From Trissonchulus latispiculum (Eukaryota; Nematoda; Enoplea; Enoplida; Ironidae): DNA of 64,000 nucleotides. The stretch spans positions 1 through 64,000 of the forward strand of contig JASAND010030444.1 in assembly GCA_030248195.1 (NCBI GenBank), read 5' to 3'. Under the pieces are notes generated by a model. It saw only the letters and a list, made by a program, of their open reading frames with translations, was not told where the DNA came from and did not search any database. Made by a program: the position numbers and the translations under genes. Of the stretch, positions 57,546 to 64,000 are shown in pieces. The stretch's first letter is position 1; the number at the start of each line of letters is the position of its first letter.

Positions 57546-60500
57546 CCTCGTTTGGGTGGGGGAGTTGTCACCGCCACCGCCATCAACCAATCACATTCAG
57601 CCAAGCATAGACTGTCTTGGTGACTTCCCAAAGCGGGAACCATTTTGCCCCTCCCCCACCATAAGAAGTTATGTTGGTCGACCACCTCCAAACTGAGGAT
57701 CATTCACGTAATTCTGGTTGGAGCACTGTTATGTAAACAAAAAGGGAAGCCTATTTTTATAGGTTTATTTTTATCCAACGCATTATTAGTATTGTTACTG
57801 TTCTTCTTCATATTATTATTATTATTCTATAATATAGTGCAATTGAGCACCCTTTGTGTGATGACTGCAATTGCGAAGCTAAATCTGCCAATTTTCGTAT
57901 TAGATTTTTTGTTTTTCGCCCATGATTAGTCAAATGTCAAATGTGCGCCGTCAGTTGGTCTATAGTTCGGGAGATGTGTTCGTATTTACAGTATAAAAGC
58001 TCAAATCTACGGTAGCGTGCGTGAATTCTCTCACGCAACATGTCAGATTCTAATTATAAAAAATAAACTCGCTTAATGAGTTTTTAATACAATATTAATC
58101 CCGTCACATATTTTTCATGATTAGAAATTAATTTGAAGGTCAAGATTAGATGACGACTTTTGTGGGGACAACAAAGATTGAAACTTCTCACAGCGGGCTT
58201 CACCCACAGCCCAAAACATGTTGCATTTTTGGATGATACGGTTTCAGAAACGAAAAACTACCGAAATTTTCTAACCACCCCAGATTCCACTGGTGATTCT
58301 CCGAAACCATCCAATGGTACAAATTAAGCCAAGCAAATACACTTTTTGTTTTCTCAAAAAATTTAGTTTTGGGGCCAAGTTTTGTCCAAAACTCCAAAAA
58401 TTACGGTTATGGGTGAGTTAGCCCTTCCTTTTACGACAGTGAAGCGTGATTCTGTGCGAGGCAGACAAGCACCTGTCCAAATATGACCATTAGGATTTTA
58501 TCAGTGATTGAAAGATTCATTCTGTCGATTTTTGCTTTTTTCCTAATAAATCAAGTAGAGAAACTAAGGGCATATATAGATAATAACAAGTTTACATGAA
58601 ATGTTAGCTGCAAAGACTGATTTTAGTTTGTATAATCTCATCAGCTTAAGGTGCAAACGAACGTCGTTGGATCGATCTTTGAAATTGTTCTAGAAGACCT
58701 ATTTTTATCCTCAAACTGATGATAATGATATTTTATCTCACAAGGGCTAATCCTGAAGCTAATCCCTTCTTGTCCTGCAAGAATTCAAGGAACTAAATCT
58801 GCTGTTTTCATCTTCAAAAATATTTTATAGTTTAAAGGTAGTTTCTTCATCTTTTTTCCATACAGTCGCTCCCTGTAAAAAGTTTACTAAAATTTAGTGC
58901 CTCCTTTTATACATGACACCATTAAAACACATTAGCAGCGCGTTAAGATGGAGAGAATGTTCCACCCTAATGTTTTCTGTCTTACTTTGTACATACACTG
59001 ACTTATCCAATTAGCTGCCATTTGTCGCACACAGCCACGGGTGAGGTTCGTCTATATCATCATTACTGAAGTAAAGTACCTACCTACGTCAATTTAAGGT
59101 TAATACAGTTCGTCAACTCCTAAAATTTCAAAGGCAAGAGTAAGTTTCAGAAAATTTTGTTTCTTCTGCACTGATTTGATTAATACCTATTTGTCTTCTT
59201 ACAGAGGAAATTAGAAATTGATTGGTTCACATTACTTAGAAAACTTGTTAATTAATGTTAATGCTAAATAATTAAAATATCGTAGTGAACGGAGTTTCAC
59301 CTCGTTTATTAGCCTGAAGTCACTCAATTTAGCCTAAACTTCTTGTTTTTCTCTGTTTCAATTATTGGTTCACTTTGAGAGAGTTGAAACAGCCTATTCT
59401 TTAGACACCAACCACTGAGTTCAAATCAGAAACATGTGTTTCACCAAATGCTTACTGGGCTATGAATTTCAAATAATGGGCTTCGTCTGTACGACAGACT
59501 GAAGGAAAGCTATTTCAGTTTCAAGATCACATAAAAACACTTTCTTTTATCTCGGATTTGATGATTCGACTCAGTGAACTTAATAGGTATGTGTCCACGG
59601 TTTTTGAGAGGGAAATCTAAGATGCGTCTGTCTGTCATTTTCAAAATTGAGGAAGACCACAGCACATTGATATTCATTATAATCATTGGAACTAAAGCGG
59701 AGACATGATCACAAAATTGATTACTGAGATCACGACTGAAAGTGAAAACAATACTTTTCAGAATCTGGCACTTTCTTTCAAGCCCAACTTTAATCTCAGA
59801 ATAATTATTTCCAGTTCAAAGCATTGAACACATGGTGCGGATCTTCTTTAATAAATTATTGTCGGGTGTCTACTGGCTAAACTAGAAAAAGATGATATTA
59901 CTTGCCGGTTGCACAAAGCCAAAACTTAACAATTACAGTAAGTCTGGCTGAGCTGTCTGACAATATGTGTAATTAATTCGAATGAATAAATTTCCGTATA
60001 CTCATCCTTCTACGATAGGATTTTGGAGGGTGAGTTAGCCTAACTTGCATCAGAGTATATAGAGTTGCGCCTTGGCCTTGAAGATGGTCTTCTGGGCCCC
60101 GGGTCGGGCCCGAAACTTTCTTAGCAGCATAACTCAAGCCTGCGACCACTACAGCCACATAAAGCAATCTCTATCATCCTCAAAATCATATTGAAATCAA
60201 AAATGAAATTCCTCGCGCAATACAAATCTTAGCCGACAGTTGTTATTGTTGGATTCTGCTTAATTGAGACGATACTACGGCAGACTCCTTTCTAGCCAAA
60301 TTTTGAATATATACATATTACGTTTGGGTTAAAAAGTGGTAATTTTCAAAAAATCAAGTTGCAAATTTTGAACAATGACGTTTTCAACAACGAGTGTCAA
60401 GGCCCTCAAATCTGCTACCTGAACGGTCCCGAAAGAAGTTAACACATCTTCTATCAACTCATTGGTCCATGTCAAGTTGAAAGTAGAACCCCAAGAACCT

Positions 60501-60617
60501 ACATCATAAGAAAAGAAGGTTATCAAATTTTTTATGCGTTTGTATGTAGCACTCGGTAACGGTTACTATACGTTGTTGATCTTTTCTACATATAACTCAC
60601 TTTAAGCGTCCTGATAT
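57546..60617. other. No gene recognised; one GC-rich hairpin
   Basis: About 3 kb without a credible exon. A short GC hairpin (GGGCCCCGGGTCGGGCCC) with GAAGATGGTCTTC just upstream at 60082-60115 looks like the tail of a retroelement, but I cannot name it. Confidence 0.4.
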
Positions 60618-62460
60618 TAGAGTTGGGACCGGTTCCATTAGAACCGGTTGGAACCGGAACCGGAACCGGAACCGAACGGGAAGGAATTTTAGAACCGGAA
60701 CCGGAACCGAACGGGAAGGAATTTTAGAACCGGAACCGGAACCGGTAGGATTTGGAACCGGCCGGTTCCACTCCTCAAAATGGACTTGAACTAATTTTTG
60801 CAGGAGTTTAAATTTTGCAAAAGCTGGAATTTGTGGTTGCTCTTCAGTGTTGCCATTCATTCATATTATCTTTTTCAAACTAGTGGCTGAAATTGAAACT
60901 AAAGATCTAGGTTGAACTGAAACTAAACAAATTTAGACCTGAAGGCGAAATATGTAGGATGAGACTGATAATAATTAAGAATTTCAAACTAAACGTGAAA
61001 TGAAGGTACAATTATTGCCACTGAAACTGAAGCTGAAAGTCCATAGAATAAATTTAGAGCCTAAACTGGAAACAACATAGATTCAGGTTCCACTGAAGGT
61101 GACACAAACTCCCCGCTTCCCCTTTTCAGGTGATCGAGGCACGTTTCAGCTTTCGCTGAAGCCGAGGCATAGAATTAAGAGAAATTTCAAATATTTCTTT
61201 GACTCAACATTAGTGACATTATCCTATCTGAGTTAAGACAAAAATTAAATGTTAAACATACTTGAAAAATATTGCAAGGGAAAAAATCTACTTCCTTTAT
61301 TCTGGAATTTCGTAATTTTTTGTTTTTATGCTTCTGATTTTTCAAATTTTGTTAAGTAATTTTGTGTGTCTCACAAAATGCAGTTGTGAAAATGTCTCTA
61401 AATTAATTTTAACGAATTGTTGAAATTTTCTGTTCTAAAAGTCCAATTGTAATTGATGAAAGACGGGCACTTTCGTTCAGACGTGACCGATACGGACGCG
61501 AATGAAAACTTTAACCAGCTTACATATCTGAATATTAACCTCATAGAAAAGATGAGAGCCCGATGGGATGTAGTCGGAAACTGAGTATATCTTCTCAAAA
61601 AATTGGTAAGTGGAAGGTGGTGTTGTCAGCAAGCAAGATTGAAGCAATATTTTTTAAAAAAGTAGTAAAGTAGTAAATTTTACAGGAGTAGAAAACTTCG
61701 AAATTTGAGTACTTAATTTCTCATTTTTAAGCTATCGCCATCTGAGACGAAAGTCAATCGAAGTTCAAGTAATGAACAGCCTGTTGCAGTAATCTGTTAG
61801 CTATTTTGTTTAATCAAGCGACTGTACATTTCTTCGTTAAATATAACTTTAATATATATGTTTTTCTTTCCAATTTGGCTTTCAGCTTTTAAATATTTTA
61901 AATGCATTCAAATTTTTTGGAAACTATTTGCTTCTTTAGAGACACTACTCTTTTTAAAGAAATAAAAAATTTAAGCTCCAGTATATCTCAATTCTCAGCA
62001 CGTTTTACTGAAACGTTGTGCAGTTTTACAAGATTCTGTTCAGAAGGCGCTGTCTGCATGTAAATGCACAGTAGAATCTCACCGTTAATTATCGAAACAA
62101 TTTGCTCGACCATACTAAAGTTTTAATTTTTTTACAAGTTTTAATGTATGTTGTGCATATAGTAACAGCATTTGTAATGGAGCAAACTCAAACTAAGGCA
62201 AAAACTTTAAAATTCAAAGTAAACAAAAACCCAGTTGGTTATTACCGCATTACCTATTCCAATTGTTTTGCAATATTGCTTCATAATTTTGATTGTATAA
62301 CCCTTGCTGGGAGCCTGCATCCAATATTAAATAATGTTAAAATGTAACTACGAATTTTGTACTTGGAACCGGGAACCGGAAGCTAGAACCGGAACCGGAA
62401 CCGGTACTCTAGAACCGGAACCGGAACCGGTTTTGAAAATTGGAACCGATCCCAACTCTA
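60618..62460. mobile_element. hAT-1, intact non-autonomous copy 2
   Basis: 1843 bp. Ends TAGAGTTGGGACCGG and CGATCCCAACTCTA, flanked by a perfect 8-bp duplication CCTGATAT (60610-60617 and 62461-62468). This is the empty-site reference for the insertions seen in copy 1. GGAACC words cluster at both ends. Its open frames are short and there is no transposase. Confidence 0.93.
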
Positions 62461-62468
62461 CCTGATAT

Positions 62469-63158
62469 GCTCATATACTTATCTGTACCTCACCGATCAT
62501 ATTGTAGCATATACCCTGGGTGTACTGGGGGTGGTGCTCCTCCTGGCTTTTCTTTGGAATTTAGACTGGAATTTGTGTGTTTACTACATCTAGTATCCAC
62601 AATATGAATATCAATCGAAAGCTGACGACAAGATGAACGCACTTTTCCAAATCTCCATAACTCAGAACCCTCAGAACCTCCAGAAAACACTAAAAACTAG
62701 ATAGTCGAGGATCGAATCTCCAGAAAAATTTAAGAATCCCCATGAACAATGAAACTACTTGTAGGTATAGATCAAATCTCTACAAAAATTAGGAACCCCC
62801 AGAGATCTGATCTGAACGCATCAAAATGTTACTTTTATCTTGACTTGGACCAACTCATTGGAAAGCATTGGTTTAGTAAAAGTTAGAAAAGCGGCAAAAA
62901 CCAAGGCTGCTGTTTTAAAACCCAAAAAGCTTAACTATATAACAGTCGAAGCTTGACTCATTTTTATAGTTTTCTGTCATTCCGGGTGTTTTGCGAGTTT
63001 AATTTATTGAGAAGCTTTATGGCACAGTGTGGTGGAAATAAATTCAATTCGGTGAATTTGAACTAAAAACCAAGAGTTTGATGACGAAGGACTCTGATTC
63101 TACTAACTCTAACATCATCAAGCCTGCAGAAACATGGTTAATTTGCAGAACGAATTGC

Positions 63159-63221
<63 letters not shown>

Positions 63222-63486
63222 GTTTTGAACACTTTTCTAAGCTAAAGAGAATTTGATATCGACGTTTTAACTTATAGCATACGTAAAACCCCAAAGGGTT
63301 TGCATCGAGGCACAGCTTCCGTCATACCAAATTCCGCAAAACTTATGGGGTACAGTTTCTACGGAAGTAGTTGCACTGTCAGAACGGAAATTTATTTATG
63401 TGTAACTATACAAACATTCTACAGCTTAACTTTTCTTTTCAGACATATGGACAATTTAATTAATGTGCTCTAAACTGTAACCCTCA
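62469..63486. other. 5' flank of the GPCR gene with (TA)n
   Basis: No exon seen. A (TA)n microsatellite lies at about 63162-63218. A pyrimidine-rich acceptor (AACTTTTCTTTTCAG, ending 63441) lies 45 bases before the ATG, so a non-coding upstream exon or a trans-spliced leader is likely. Confidence 0.45.
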
Positions 63487-64000
63487 ATGGATAACGACTC
63501 ATTTAATACATCGGAAAGTGAGAGTATCTGCACGGAGTGTCGGGATGTCATCATCATCGCCTTGACCGTTCTTCTTCTGCTGGCGACGGCGGTGAATCTA
63601 TTCGTTCTTATCAGCGCCGCCTGGCTCCGAAAGGCCCCATCAGCCAATCTCCAGCTTTGCATCAGCCTCTGTGGGGCCGATACCTGGGCAGCTTCCATTC
63701 AAATCTTTGTCCTAATGCTTTACCACATCGGTACTCACTCCCCCTGTGGAGCCCTGATCGTATCTGTCCTAATGTGGGCCTCCAGTGTCACCTGTGAACT
63801 ACATCTGGTATCGATATCGATAAATCACTTTATCAGTATTCAGTGGCCCTTACATCACAGACTGTACGCTACTCCACTGATATGCCGAACCTATATAACA
63901 TTTCTATGGTTGAGTCCGGTTTTAGGATTTTTCACACCACTTCTGACCAAACACTATCACGGTCTTCTGGCAATAAATGACGGGTGTCCATTCTATGATC
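63487..64000 (+). CDS. Rhodopsin-class GPCR, N-terminal exon, cut by window end
   Basis: Open from ATG at 63487 past the window end (171 codons seen). A short extracellular N-terminus carries a possible N-glycosylation site (NTS). TM1 follows with the conserved Asn (LLLATAVNLFVLI), then TM2 (NLQLCISLCGADTW, where the class A LxxxD pattern has A-D), a Cys before TM3 (SPCGALI), and TM3 ending SISINHFISIQWPLHH. In place of D/ERY it has NHF, with the second-loop WPLHH as in amine-type receptors. TM4 is FLWLSPVLGFFTP. Its ligand cannot be told; it resembles orphan amine-like receptors of invertebrates. No intron is evident in the part seen. Confidence 0.85.
   Translation, partial: MDNDSFNTSESESICTECRDVIIIALTVLLLLATAVNLFVLISAAWLRKAPSANLQLCISLCGADTWAASIQIFVLMLYHIGTHSPCGALIVSVLMWASSVTCELHLVSISINHFISIQWPLHHRLYATPLICRTYITFLWLSPVLGFFTPLLTKHYHGLLAINDGCPFYD

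Noticed and set aside
60082..60115. tRNA or structured RNA gene at the GC-rich hairpin
   Set aside because: No A/B box or cloverleaf can be drawn; more likely a retroelement tail.

Overview
The window is animal nuclear DNA, AT-rich, with few genes and dense transposable elements. Three host genes are recognisable, all on the + strand: the C-terminal half of a cuticlin/dusky-type ZP-domain protein (716-1262); a complete ten-exon KICS2 gene, the KICSTOR subunit 2 formerly called C12orf66 (30257-42994); and the first exon of a rhodopsin-class GPCR that runs off the right end (63487-64000). The cuticlin-type ZP domain with an RSKR cleavage site, and a primer-binding site fitting the arthropod/nematode form of tRNA-Gly, suggest an ecdysozoan. 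I cannot say which phylum.

Layout. 1-2150: palindromic repeats around the ZP gene. 2156-6153: a non-autonomous hAT-type element (hAT-1) carrying a second hAT-type MITE and a partly triplicated solo LTR, all with target duplications. 6154-25577: a giant Ty3/Gypsy-like LTR retroelement on the - strand. Reading leftwards from a truncated 5' LTR (24811-25577) it has a leader, gag, a Cys-rich linker, RT-RNase H-integrase (damaged), a ~1 kb spacer, then three long extra reading frames called ORF A, B and C here, and a 2.2 kb non-coding tail without a recognised 3' LTR. A small internally deleted Gypsy element in + orientation sits inside the integrase. The element is far more GC-rich than its surroundings. 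25574-30256: a TTAA-flanked element, MITEs, a palindrome and microsatellites. 30257-43043: KICS2, whose introns carry a LINE relic, a TTAA element, a long (AC)n tract, a palindromic element, a degenerate MITE and a third hAT-type element. 43130-51072: two large palindromes, a higher-order minisatellite and two MITEs with 3-bp target duplications. 51100-63486: mostly featureless, with a LINE 3' end, another palindrome and a clean second copy of hAT-1 (60618-62460).

The most interesting system is the giant retroelement. ORF A ends in a domain that reads as a DEDDy 3'-5' exonuclease, with all acidic positions present, and starts with an N-myristoylation-like MGNGFS. ORF B and ORF C lie in one frame separated by a single TAG, and I recognise neither. 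Together they add about 6.5 kb of coding capacity downstream of pol, where simpler Gypsy elements have nothing or an env gene. A second theme is several unrelated MITE families whose ends are built from dozens of copies of a short self-complementary word. All calls rest on reading the sequence; no database search was possible.
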